From: Trileptium ribeirensis
Lineage: Eukaryota; Nematoda; Enoplea; Enoplida; Thoracostomopsidae
DNA: 64,000 bases
Reading direction: 5' to 3'
Assembly: GCA_030248225.1 (NCBI GenBank)
Contig: JASANE010012803.1
Location: 1-64,000, forward strand
In this document: piece after piece, positions 32,897 to 43,950 of the stretch
How the letters are laid out: every line of letters starts with the position of its first letter
How positions within the stretch are numbered: position 1 is the first letter of the stretch
Position numbers and translations under genes: made by a program
Notes under the pieces: model-generated
Databases searched by the model: none
What the model saw: only the letters and a program-made list of their open reading frames with translations
Told to the model about the DNA's origin: nothing

Positions 32897-33340
32897 TTAA
32901 ACAGTATCAAGAGTTTTTCGATGGCTTTCAATGCTTGACGAGCTTGTAATATCTCTCGTAGGTTTCACCAAAATTTCACCGCGATGATTTCGCACGTAAT
33001 CTGTCTTGGTTAGATCCATCATTGGAATGAAATAGCGAACATCAATGAGGTTTTCTGAGAAGCTGCTGTTGAAAAAAATTGGACGAATAGCCTTGATGCC
33101 ACGTTTTTTCTGTATTTCTTGTTCTGAGCTATCGATAATATAATTGTCCGGTAAAGGAAATTTCTTTTGATCTTGTTCCACAACAGTCATTGCATCTTGA
33201 ATAACTGGTTCTTGGTGTTGCTGCAGTTGTACATCTTGACGACTGATCTTTGATAGAATACCGTCCATCGTAGATTCAGAAATGCGCTTTTGAGTTATTT
33301 TCGACAATGGAATGGATTGAGACAGAAACGCTGATTTGTA
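32897..33340 (-). CDS. Unidentified Polinton ORF
   Basis: About 140 codons on the minus strand to the stop at 32,897, with balanced composition: KITQKRISESTMDGILSKIS, a Gln-rich part, then PDNYIIDSSEQEIQKKRG, FFNSSFSENLIDVRYFIPMM and a Ser-rich end. The frame extends upstream past 33,307 without an ATG, so a start in an upstream exon or a lost start is likely; a AAATCAG acceptor-like site lies near 33,333. It sits between integrase and polymerase, head to head with the latter. Family not recognised. Confidence 0.45.
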   Translation of the reverse strand, partial: YKSAFLSQSIPLSKITQKRISESTMDGILSKISRQDVQLQQHQEPVIQDAMTVVEQDQKKFPLPDNYIIDSSEQEIQKKRGIKAIRPIFFNSSFSENLIDVRYFIPMMDLTKTDYVRNHRGEILVKPTRDITSSSSIESHRKTLDTV

Positions 33341-33676
33341 TAAGAGAATTTAGTAAAAATTACGCAACCTAGCCAATACAAGAATGATGTAATTTTGCGA
33401 CGAAATAATCTCAAAATTGCTGATTTTAAGATATAATCAATTTCTAGATGTCAAAAATAGCACAATTTAAGAAATAAGATATTTCTAGATGCCAAAAATA
33501 GCAAAATTTCGAAACACTGAAAATTTATTATTGGAAAATAGCCAAAAATAAAACTTTGGTAAAAATAGATATTGTCAAGATAAAAATAATTAAAAATTTT
33601 TAAATTCTTAAAAAATTAAAATAAAAAATAGAAAATTTTAAGTTTAGAAAATAGAAATTTGTAAGTGGAAATATCC

Positions 33677-33684
33677 TATATAAG
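33677..33684 (+). promoter_or_regulatory. TATA box of the DNA polymerase gene
   Basis: TATATAAG 30 bp before the ATG at 33,714, with initiator-like ATCAGTC just before the start codon. Confidence 0.65.
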
Positions 33685-33713
33685 CTGGATATTCAGACAA
33701 ACACAAATCAGTC

Positions 33714-36700
33714 ATGTCGTTCAAGCGCAGCGCTGATCAAGGTAGCCATTCTTCGATCGAATCAAAACGACCAAAGACTCGAAGGATGATAACAAGCGCA
33801 GATGTTCGTGAGTTATTTGGCAAGTATTATAGCATAACCGCTATTGAAGAAAGATCAAGCAAAAAATTAAAAACAAAAATCTTCGACTACACAGTAACCT
33901 TTAAGGGTCTTGATGATACAAATATGTAGGAACTCAGTGAAAAATTATACAATATTTTAGGTGAAATCTTCGATTATGTAACAAAGGATATTAAGCATCA
34001 CGACTACTTCAGACTCATCATTCAAAGTAACAATTTGCAATATCTTATCAGTATCCCATATGTTAAGTTGGATCAGTTTTCACTCGAAATGGTGCTGGAT
34101 AGAATTGAATCTACGTTAAATTCAAACGAAAGTTTATTCTTAGGCAAAGATATAAAGCTAAATATTATTCACACTGAATTCCCTTCCCCAGGAATGGGCT
34201 AGTGCAAAGCTATAAACTCTTCAAGCAGCGTTGATTCTTTTCGTGCAGTAAAAAGAAGCATAGTTCAAGTTCCAGTTTCTGCAAACTGCTTGGGAGTTGA
34301 TCTTCTTACAAACTTACAAATCGTTAACAATCCTAGTATAGATCCAGTTCGAAATGTAATCAGATCTCTTAGTCGAGACATAGAAATGATAAAACAATTT
34401 TATTTCGATAGTGGAGTGGAGTACGCAACACCTTGTGGAATCGAAGAACTAAATTTATTTAAAGCCCGCCTTGTACAGTACCAAATAGTAGTTTTCGATG
34501 GAATTGCAGATGTGGTATTCAACGGAGATAATAACAAAAGGAAATTATTTGTTACTAAACAATGAACATTTTGATGTAATTAAAAGTATTTGTGGCTTCT
34601 TTTAAAGCAAATTCTTTTGCGCAAAATGTCTTAAGCCTTTCAAAAAGACACATAGCTGTGAAATATGTTGTGCTTTGTGTTTCAATGGTACGTATATGTC
34701 TTAACCGATCATTTTTAAAGGAGCGACATAACTTGCATATATTGTAGCATGGTGTTTTTCAACCGATGTTTAACAGCTCATTTATTGGCTAAAAACTGTG
34801 AAAACTATACAAAATGTCAGACATGCAGAAAACGAATTTTAACAACAAACCAGGACAACCATCACTGCGGTGAATTTTACTGCTCGGTGTGCAAAGGATG
34901 GTGCCATCCTAAAAATCATTTGTGCTACATGCAGAAAGTTAAACTTTCTGAACAACAAACAACTAAATACATTTACTTTGACGTGGAGTCAATGACAGAT
35001 GAAGACACAGGGAAGCATGTTCCAAATTTGCTAGTCTCTAAGGAAGAAGACTTTTCCGAAATTGTTCATCGAGGTGAGAATTGTGTGGGTGAATTTATGG
35101 CGTTTTTGCTTGAACAAAGGTCGCAACATCGGAATACTCTTCACGTTATTGCTCACTTTCTGTCTGGATACGACTCATATCTTATTTTAGAATGGTTATA
35201 TAAACAAAATAATGTTGCAAAAAATGTAATTATCAAAGGTGCTCAGTTTATACAAATAGATTGGCCGCAATATAAAGTTTCTTGATAGCAATAATTTTTT
35301 CAACTGTTCTTTGAGAAGTCTTCCGAAAAGTTTTAACTTTACTACAAATCTTTGTAAAGGATGGTTTCCACACTATCTGAACACACAGAAACTGCAAAGA
35401 TACTGTGGATCGTTCCCTGCTATGAAATACGTTGAGCCTGAAAAATGAAACCTGAGGACCAGAAAGAATTTTTTCACTGGTGGATAAGATCAAAGACAAC
35501 GAACGAATTTACTATAAAGATGTAAATTCATTATATCCTTTTGTTTTGAAGAACAAAAAATGCCTATCAAATTTCCGGAAATTATAACCGAAAACTTTGA
35601 GCGATCAAGGAATATTTTGGATTGGCGTACTGCAAGATACTTCCACCTGAAACTGCTATCCTTGGTTTGCTGCCATATTCTGGATCGGATGGAAAACTGA
35701 TATTTCCACTATGCCATACTTGTTCAACAGAGACATAAAACAGAAAATGTACTCACGAAGCTAAATATCGATGCTTGCGAGGCGTATGGACAACTATTGA
35801 AATAATGTATGCACTTCAAAGAAACTATACACTGATTGAAATCTACAAGGTATGGCACTTTGAAGAGCGATCGAAAACGGTGATCTGGGACTACGCTAAT
35901 ACTTATTTGAAGTTGATGAATGAAGCCTCAGCATTCCCAGCAGAATGTCAGTCACAAGGAGATCGAGAAACATTCATAGAACAATGGAAAGAGAAAGAAG
36001 ACATACAACTAGATGCCAACAACATGAAAAAGAATCCTGGCATACGATCAATCGCGAAGCTGGCTCTAAATAGTCTATGTAAGTATTTTAGTCAATGTTT
36101 GGTTATTGTAATGTTCGTTTTATTTATAAAGTAGTGTTGGATTAATTAACATTAACACTTATTTGAACTTGATGACTGAAGCCTCAGGATTCCCAATAGA
36201 ATGTCAGTCACAAGAAGATCGAGAAACATTCATACAACAATGGAAAGAGAAAGAACACATACAACTAGATGCCAACAACATGAAAAAGAATCCTGGCATA
36301 CGATCAATCGCGAAGCTGGCTCTAAATAGTCTATGTAAGTATTTTAGTCAACGTTTGGTTATTGTAATGTTCGTTTTATTTATAAAATTGTGTTGGATTA
36401 ATGTATATATAATTTGTGTGCTGGTGTGTTTATGTGTATGTCATATGTAACTTTTAAATGTTTATTTTGTTTTAGGGGAAAGTTAGGTCAAAATATGAAT
36501 TTTGTGAAAGCAAAATATGTCGACGACTACAGCAATTTCGTGAAGTGTATCTTAGATCCACGGCACGAAGTCACAGAAGTCGAAGTGGCTGGCGATAACA
36601 TGATGCTTGTCAACTACACGATAAAAAAGAACTTAAAACCCTGCAGCTTTCTCAAATATGCCTATTGCATGCTTCAGGACACCGCACGCCGGTCTACATC

Positions 36701-36800
36701 TGCTGGAATTAATGGAAAAAGTGCAGAGGATGATCCTTTACTCTGATACTGACAGTTTGATATACGTGAGTGATAACAAAGGAAGAAAATTGAAGAACCT
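33714..36800 (+). pseudogene. Polinton protein-primed type B DNA polymerase
   Basis: ATG 33,714 (MSFKRSADQG). N-terminal region to 34,565 with two in-frame stops (about 33,927 and 34,199). Then a cysteine/histidine-rich region (KCQTCRKRI, CGEFYCSVCKGWCHP, 34,800-34,940) as in other Polinton polymerases. Exonuclease: YFDVESMTDE (Exo I, about 34,976) and HVIAHFLSGYDSYLILEWL (Exo II, usual Asn not seen). Polymerase: motif A DVNSLYP at 35,519-35,539, motif B region KNPGIRSIAKLALNSL at about 36,030 and again at 36,290, GKLGQNMNFV at 36,474, motif C YSDTDS at about 36,738. At least six frame changes or stops. A GTAAGT and TTTTAG pair suggests an intron after NSL. This enzyme copies the element genome. 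Dead copy. Confidence 0.9.
35901..36400 (+). repeat. Tandem duplication of about 256 bp within the polymerase gene
   Basis: 35,901-36,156 and 36,157-36,400 are about 93-95% alike: both run from ACTTATTTGAA through the motif B peptide (DANNMKKNPGIRSIAKLALN) and across GTAAGTATTTTAGTCAA to GTGTTGGATTAAT. So one exon end and intron start are doubled. Differences between the copies show that the duplication is not recent. Confidence 0.88.
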
Positions 36801-37640
36801 GTGTTTCTGGGTGACTTGAACGAATTGAAAGCTCCTAAAAATTAAAGAATAATTATCCTAATTTTTTAATTTTATATAAATATATGGTTTTTTATATATT
36901 TTATTATACCATTGTGAGTTTCACAGTTCAGGTACAGTCTGAGGCTAATAGTCCGACTGTTGAATGTTACTTAAATACGTTTTGGATTTTGGTTTGCAGG
37001 GTTACCAAATATGTCTCTCAAAAATATCTATACCGCTACCGATTTTTAATTTTTCTTCTAATTCTTGTATCCTGTGATATGTTACAAGGTCGAAAACTAA
37101 TAGCGTAACATTAGATCAGACAGTACTTGCTAATCCTTCACAAATGGTGTCTAGGCTACAAAGTCTGGTTAGCTCGAACGATATCAAGTTTACTTCTAAT
37201 GCTACTACTGGAAGTTAGAATTAAGTGCCTCAATGGAGCAAAACTTGACAACATTTCTCCAATTTTAGTGAATGCTTTGGGTCTGGATGCTAACTCGGTT
37301 TCAAGTACAACAACAGGCAAACATATGCGTGATAATGACTTTTATAGCAGAGTGCTAGCTCTGTAGGCGGATTTTATTAAATACCACATTATTGAAAATA
37401 ATTCAAAAAAATATTAGCTCTTGCGACAAATTTACATACTGATGACAGTAGCATCTTTTATGAACCTAAAAACCTAAATTACGTACCTTATAATATGCTG
37501 TATACAATAAGCTTAAACTTAAATTGGTATATCTCGATGGATACCCCGTCGAATATGGTAACGGTAAGGTGATTTTTCAACTAAGGTTTCAAAAAATCGA
37601 GGATGTTGTGGACAATTTTGTCGAAAGAAGGTATAACAAT
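36801..37640. other. Right end of Polinton, no gene recognised
   Basis: Between polymerase and right inverted repeat. A plus-strand frame (37,127-37,366) includes ASSTTTGK-like sequence (SVSSTTTGKHMRDNDFYSR), but no family is clear; the polymerase C-terminal thumb may be decayed here. Confidence 0.35.
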
Positions 37641-37959
37641 ATGTAGTGTAGTTGTATGAATATCTCGAAAATTATGACCCTTTTGTTGACAGCCGTTTTT
37701 TGTTCTGGATCACTCGAATGTTTGTCAAAACACAATGCACGTTTTTTAGATTCTGAAAAAATACTGTAAAATTTTGCGGAGCGTTCGAATGTTTGTCAAA
37801 GCACAACGCACATTTTTGAGGTTTCTGAAAAGGTGCTCTGAGATTTTCTTGCGGAGCGTTCGAATGTTTGTCAAAACACAACGCAGGTTTTTGAGGTTTC
37901 TGAAAAAGTGCCTCTTAGGACCACAAAAACGGTGTCACCAAAAGGGGTCATATACTACT
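37641..37959 (-). repeat. Polinton right terminal inverted repeat (about 320 bp)
   Basis: Reverse complement aligns with 13,498-13,769. It contains three copies (left: two) of the minisatellite unit with GAGCGTTCGAATGTTTGTCA and AAACACAACGCA, and begins at its inner end with ATGTAGTGTAGTTGTATGAA. The inner tip copy ATTATGACCC at 37,671 mirrors the outer tip. Confidence 0.88.
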
Positions 37960-37965
37960 CGCATC
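37960..37965 (+). repeat. Right target-site duplication CGCATC
   Basis: Six bases immediately outside the right tip, identical to 13,492-13,497. Confidence 0.9.
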
Positions 37966-39464
37966 GAAAAACCGTGACCACAATGCAAAATCAGATTAAC
38001 GAGATCTACAACTTAGCTGACCACGATTTTTTGTGGGACCACCTCCTGGGACACGGCGGTCCTGAATATGACTCGTCGAACCTTAGCCTCAAATAGCGAT
38101 TTTTCAGTTTTTGGCATGTTATTGCGTGTGTTTATTTTTCAATGAGTGCCTATTCGGTTATCGAGCACGCTGGATACCATGGCTTTGCTATGCTGAATCT
38201 AACTTCTGTCAAATGTTTCTTCGCTCGCATTATGTAAATATGCTGTTTGTATCGTATTGAAATGTTTTATTTTGCCCATTGGTTCATCCTAGGGCATGAT
38301 AACACTGATAAAATATCTAAGCGTAATTATGTGATAAGATAACGGAAAACCTTTATATTTAACTACAGCAATGTGCACTTACACCTGCAGTTGAAATTTT
38401 CATTCTTATATATTTCGCAAGTGGAAGCCAACAATGACATTTACTCGCTGATATTACAGTAGCTGCTTGCGCGTGATGTGAAACAGTGCAACATCGATAT
38501 ATGTTTTTCACTGTGTATGTTCTAGTGCGTACCCTACTTGATGCACACAACGCAGATAATATTACTTTAGTCTTGTTCAGCAACCACGGAAGCATATTGA
38601 TTATGGGTAATTTCATATTATTAATTAAAAATTTGCTTTAAAATGTGAAAATTTCAATACTATAATTTTAGTACTTTTGGCCCTGCATCTTGACGTGCCA
38701 GAAGGCGATCGACACACACAGTCTTAGTTGAAAAAACAATGTGACTCGACGCGAACTAATCACAATTGACTGTCCCTTTACGAGCGAGTGAGCAACGAGC
38801 GAACATGGAGCAAGCAGCGAACAAAAAAACAAGCTATAAGATTTCAAAATAAAATTTTATTTGCCCAAGAGCAAGTTACGAACGATCTGCGGTCAATTGT
38901 GGCGAGAACTATACATGCCCAGCGCCCACACATTACACGCAAGTAACTGCCTTAGTCAAAATTTTGAAACTTCACTTTTTGTAGTGTCTTAAATTTTGCC
39001 TAATAGTTCGAAAATGACTGTTATGGCAAAAGAAATTTATACAGCAAAGTATTGTCGATGGTTGTGTTATGTAGGGTGACCACATATTTATCCGATGTCT
39101 CTAAAAGTTGAAACTTCAATGCCAGCGGACCGAGTAATGTGTTATAGCCAAAATCGTAGTTTTCAGCTCCTGTTGATTTGTGAAAATTTAGACAATGCTA
39201 AGTACACTGTCAGATCTTATATATGACAGACAAAAAGAATTTTTACACAGTTGAACGATATATGAGTAAAATCCTCTAGCAAAACGCTGTAAATTTCAAT
39301 ATTTTATAAGATTATTTCTTAAGCTGAAAACCCAAGCAAACAGCTTAGGTCGCTATTGCAAAATGCTAACAAAACATTTTCAACAGAATACTTATAGATA
39401 CAAAGTGACATTACATTTTTTAAACTTAGGTGGATCACTAATCGTTTGCGAAATTGCGTTTTAG
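37966..39464. other. Right host part of CC2D1 intron 1
   Basis: No supported gene. Open frames here lack family matches. Confidence 0.4.
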
Positions 39465-39667
39465 TCGATGTTACTAATTTGGGTGATTTGAAACAATTTG
39501 CAACGGATATGGACGTCGTGGAGGTGGAAGACCAGACGTTTGATGAAAATGATCCTACATTATTGTCGGAACTCGAGAATCTAATGAATTCTGGTGAAGA
39601 CGAAAATTTTGAACCGGTTGTCGATATGGAAGTGGATATGCCGAAGCCGCTGCTTCAAGGGGGAAAT
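39465..39667 (+). CDS. CC2D1: CC2D1/Lgd-like gene, exon 2
   Basis: Acceptor GCGTTTTAG at 39,464. With the phase-1 G of exon 1 the join reads FVLL|VDVTNLGDLKQF, open throughout. It contains FDENDPTLLSELENLMN, which corresponds to the acidic DAELLTELxxVLG segment in CC2D1 N-termini. Acidic residues dominate (EVEDQTFDEND). The proposed donor AAT|GTAGCG at 39,668 is weak but keeps phase 0, which fits exon 3; without splicing the frame stops at 39,682. Part of the ESCRT-associated adaptor described at exon 1. Confidence 0.58.
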
Positions 39668-39924
39668 GTAGCGATTTTATGATTGTTACATAGTTATCAA
39701 GATTGGTAAAGTTCAAGATCTTGGATGACACAAGTTTCGCATCTTAGCGAATTAACATGTCCTTATGATATTGCTTCAGTTTTGAAACTTGGAAATTTTG
39801 CAAGCAGTTTATCTTCAGAGACAGTTCTCCATGCTTTGTGTTAGTGTGTCTGGGTTTTTTGGAGTGCACGTCTGCACCTAGATTCAAAATTTCTTAATCA
39901 GAATTAACTATCTTTCCTACTGGC

Positions 39925-40145
39925 TCTGGCTAGTTCAAAAGGGGGGCAGGGGGCGGCATTTTCGGCTCCGACCCCCGCCCCCGGCAACAATTCGGGTGCC
40001 CCCGGCTCAAAGCCTCCTGCTGAGAAAAATAAACGTCTAAACGCGACATAATCAGGCAAAAAATTGGCCCCCGGCAAAATCCGGCACCCCGGCAGGTGAG
40101 TCGAGGCCCCCGGCTATAATTTCCGAGGTTTGGACTAGCCTGTCC
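39925..40145. repeat. GC-rich imperfect inverted repeat
   Basis: Left end GGCTAGTTCAAAAGGGGGGC and right end, whose reverse complement is GGCTAGTCCAAACCTCGGAA, share GGCTAGT(T/C)CAAA. The centre is made of CCCCCGGC blocks, strikingly GC-rich against AT-rich surroundings. Possibly a small transposon. Confidence 0.4.
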
Positions 40146-41491
40146 TAACTGACCCAAGCTGCTTGGCCCAGTATATTTATGCCTGGCCCAGTATGTTTAT
40201 GTCGTAAAATTTCATTGTTACCACCACGTTTAGAAAACATTTTATGTTAAAGCTGTGATAAATTATATTCTCATCGTTTCAAACTTAATGGCAATAAAAC
40301 AGTATAGTTGACACGGAGCTAGCATAGTTTTCACCAATAACTTTACCAGCGGCAAAAATCCAACTATGGAGATCATAACTCATCACCGAATGGATGGATC
40401 TTCACAATTTTTATGTGATGACAAATTCAGTCAATTTGTGCCGTATTATCAGACGGTAAATCCGTCGACCAAGTCTTCAGGGTCCCACAGGGTCAAGAGT
40501 CACATTTTTTAAAATTTGGTCATCCGGGTTTCTAACTACAACTTGCTGTTAAGCATTTTTTGCTAGAGCTGTCATTTTCGAGCTATAAGCCAAATATCGA
40601 AAAATACCCCCAAAAAGTTAAAATTTCATAATTTTTACCAAGCAACTTTTTTTTGCTTTTTTGGGATGAATTACATAGTTCATATATGGGATTGTATGGT
40701 TCTTTAACCCTTTTAAAAAGCCGGTTTCATTATTTTAACACCATAATGGATGTCTGATTTACCCTGCGTGACGGCACTATCGCAAAATTTAGTAAATTTT
40801 GGCACCAAAATAGTAAAATTTCTCCACTTTTTTAATACCTATATATAGGTAAATAGAGTTTGTTCATGGCTTTTCGAGATTGCTAAATACGATAGAAACA
40901 ATTGTATTTGCGTCTTATACATCAAATAAGGCAAATATTAGGGGCTCTACTATGTGAAAATCACGCTTTAAGTTACAACTTTTCTTAAAATTAGTGATTA
41001 ATAAATTTTAAAAGCTTTGTATTTTGGGTCATTGGAAATAGAATAATAAAGAGTTCTTCGGTTTCCATACAATGACTAAAATGACCGTTGTATTGTCGTT
41101 GAAGTATTGCTGGTGTATAACTTTCGCTGGGTTGATTATTTCTTGCGATATCTCATTCTGAATGCTTGAAATCTCTAAATGTGCCCTTAAGTTTATGCTC
41201 GAAGCCCGATTCTAACAATATTCTTCTTGCGAAACATCACGTTATAGTTTGTTCACAACCGGTGGAGACATCTATAAGTCAAATTTAGCTCAATTTCAGG
41301 ATCAAATTATCCTATATAACAATGTATATATATAAAGCTTTCAAAATTTGTTCTTTTACAATGTCGGATTTAAGTCAAAAAGAGGTTTTATAAGTGGGCA
41401 CATGAAGCCCATTATAAATGGATTACATGTATAAAATGAGGCCCATTATAAATGTACTTGTATGTTTGCACCATAAATGATTTACAATGTA

Positions 41492-41551
41492 TGTATGCTT
41501 TATTGCAAGGCGTATGTGTACCTATGCTTCGCTACGTTCTGCGATCTCGAT
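41492..41551. repeat. Dispersed 55-bp repeat, copy 1
   Basis: AAGGCGTATGTGTACCTATG, then CTTCGCTACGTTCTGCGATC and TCGATAGAGTTACTAG; nearly identical to 51,988-52,040 (three to four differences). Confidence 0.8.
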
Positions 41552-42420
41552 AGAGTTACTAGTAGAAATAAGTATCGTCCTGACAAAGCTAAAGCTGATG
41601 AGTATCAAAACAAATCGGAGATCCTCGCAAACGCTAAAATGTAAACCAAGAGTCGGAAAACATGTAAGATGCCAATATTTCAATCTGTTTTCAAAAAATA
41701 ATTTTCAAAAACTAAATCGTTTTAACAAAATTTGCGGTGTTGAATATTATAACATTAGATTATTATATTCAACAAGACATACTAATTACTCCATTAACAC
41801 CTAAATTATAATGACTCTTCTAATAAAAACAGAGTAGAAAACAAAAATTCAACAATGAAGGCCTGATTCGGTAACGCGCTGCCACAAAGCGGCAGAAGGC
41901 GGGGTTCTGTGCTAGTATAATACATAATATGTTAGCATAGCCTGTTTTTGCTGCCCTGAGTCTTGCCCAAAAATTTGCAAACAGACCCAGTGAAATCGTG
42001 ATAAGACTCAAATTGTACGCAACGTCCTTTTGGAAAAACTGATGGTGTTTCAAAATGCAATACTATGATCGAGAAAATAGTATATTTTGATTTATTTTTT
42101 CTAATTTATAATTCACTATAAGAACAAACCTGGTAATATCAAAATATTTGAAGCGTCACTTTGCCGATATTGCATAGTTTTTTTACTTTTCTGCGTTTTG
42201 ACAACTTCAGTTGGCCGTGGTAAAACAATGAGTTTATCAAGGTATATTTTTATCTATGCATTATTTTGACACTGATGTGGTAATTTATTCTAATTTATTC
42301 TTGAGAATAAGAGGGTGGCTAAATGTTGAATTTGATAAATTGCGTAATATGTATCCATTTTCATGTATTATCGAGTGTCCACAGATTTAATGGAAGTACA
42401 ATTTGTAGCTCGTGTTTCAG

Positions 42421-42505
42421 GAACCACGGGACGCTGAAACTAGCAATGTAATTGCTGAACGGTTAGCGATGTATAAAGAAGCGCTAGCTATTGCACGAGA
42501 AGACA
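42421..42505 (+). CDS. CC2D1: CC2D1/Lgd-like gene, exon 3 (start of a DM14 repeat)
   Basis: Acceptor CGTGTTTCAG at 42,420 and donor GAAGACA|GTAAGT at 42,506. The 85-base exon is open in phase 0 and ends in phase 1: EPRDAETSNVIAERLAMYKE then ALAIARED. The pattern ERLAMYKEALAIA is the first half of a DM14 repeat (RLxxYKxAxxxAKxxG...), the signature domain of CC2D1/Lgd that binds CHMP4. The second half (GDSSKARR...) must be on a next exon, which I could not find before the LDAH exons on the same strand. Either LDAH is nested in a later intron or this gene copy is broken. Confidence 0.6.
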
Positions 42506-42649
42506 GTAAGTATTTACATTGCCATTATACACCGATCTACATGTGTAGCCCGCGTGAGTCCTAACTTAGGCTGAGTATGACAAGGATCTTAGGGGTTGCA
42601 CAGTTGACACAGCCTAAAACCACAAGGTGTCGGAGATCTATAAGCGAAT

Positions 42650-43950
42650 AGGTATTCGAAATTTATTATAGTCAACTATTTACTACACCCAATATGAGAT
42701 ATAACGTACACACCAACAAGTAAACATACATTCACTTACGTTAAAATCAGAATATACAGGATACACGATAAATTTCTCCGATTGTACGAATACACCGAAT
42801 AGCAACACTTCGTTCACCGATTGTACACGGAAACTGAGGCCCTAAGCTCACGATACAACCCTTTAAATAATCTTTCAAACACCCTAATTCTAGGAAGCCG
42901 AGTAAAACCTGGTTCTCAAATCTCTCTAAACCATTAGATTTTAATGTAACGGTTGCCAACTGGGTTACGAATTCTCGGAATTGTGAAATTCGCTCTCTAA
43001 CATAAGTTTTAATTTTTGCGTTAGAGAGATTCTTTTTATGAAATTCTCGGAATCCCTAACTCAAAACAATTTTCGTGAAAATCCAGCAGAAGCACACTTA
43101 CATTTCCGCTAATGTAGGTGTAATAGGTAAGGCACCCAGGGCTTACACTCAAATCCGATAGATACCTAAACTATAGCCCTGGCACTCAAATTTTACGATT
43201 TTATATTATTTTAAACTCTCCCAAAGTTATAATTTCACGAATTTATGAAAAACCCTTATTGCCAGAAATGACCGAGGGGGATGAGGTCCGTAACTCCTTA
43301 ACGGGTGGGCCAAATGATGCCAAATTTGGTATGTATAATCCACATAGTGACCTATGGCATTTGGCGTCAAAATCCGCCTATGCCTAAACCATCCCCCCTG
43401 TCCACTTTAGCACGATTTATATAGTTCTTAAAAGTTTTATTTTAATGTGGTGAGAAAATTCGATCTCAAAACTATTGCAATTTCAAGCAATTACACATAT
43501 CACACACGATTTACACATAATGAACCAAACAACCGATTACACACATTTTCTTCACCTATACAGAATTACACACATTGTATACGACTCGCACGTATTACAT
43601 ACAACAAACAATTTCACAGGTGTGAAAACTCATACACGAATTATACAGGCGTTAACACACGAAATGTATATATGCAGTAAACAAAATACACGTCACATAC
43701 ACATTACACACATGACAAACAGATGACGCAAGATATATATATTTTCCGACCAAAATGGTTCCCAATGTAGTTCATCACGTATAGCAGTTGCTAAGCATGG
43801 GACAAGGCAATATCGAGAGTGGTAACAGAGAAATGCTCTCATGTGAAGCGAAGTTAAGGGCTTCGGCCCGTCGTGTTTGAGGTTCACGACTTAATACGTC
43901 CCCCAGGCTCACATGAAAGAAATTGTTTAACACGACAATAGATCGTTACA
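42650..43950 (-). repeat. Second, diverged copy of the LTR, inverted
   Basis: On the minus strand it begins TGTAACGATCTATTG at 43,950 and keeps landmarks of the LTR at 2.2-3.2 kb: ATGTGAGCCTGGGGGACGTA (LTR: GTGAGCCCAGGGGACGTA), TACATTAGCGGAAATG, TTCTGCTGGATTTTC, TCTAACGCAAAAATT and ACTTATGTTAGAGAGC. It is longer between landmarks than the first copy. The inner end near 42,650 is an estimate. No polypurine tract lies outside the 43,950 end, so it is a 5' or solo LTR. Confidence 0.6.

Larger units (their letters stand above)
13498..37959. mobile_element. Complete but decayed Polinton/Maverick element, 24.5 kb
   Basis: Seen directly: the left tip AGTAGTATATGACCCC (13,498-13,513) is repeated as its exact reverse complement at 37,944-37,959, and the 6 bp outside each tip are identical, CGCATC at 13,492-13,497 and 37,960-37,965. 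Family knowledge: Polintons make 6-bp target duplications, have 5'-AG tips and long inverted repeats. Inside are type B DNA polymerase, integrase, capsid protein and packaging ATPase. Every core gene is broken by frameshifts or stops. A LINE of about 3.3 kb is nested in it; without that it is about 21 kb, long for the class. The left 11 kb holds non-standard cargo, including a kinase-like gene. No Ulp1/adenoviral-type protease was recognised. It lies in the same orientation-neutral position within CC2D1 intron 1. Confidence 0.93.
39668..42420. other. Intron 2 of the CC2D1-like gene
   Basis: Contains a GC-rich inverted-repeat element near 40 kb, AT-rich DNA similar to that by the Polinton insertion site (GAATGGATGGATCTTC at 40,390), and a dispersed 55-bp repeat at 41.5 kb. 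No further exon seen. Confidence 0.45.

Noticed and set aside
40371..40410. Link between the GGATGGATCTTC region and 13.28 kb as a Polinton border
   Set aside because: Similarity is short and lies outside the CGCATC-defined boundaries; more likely an older dispersed repeat.
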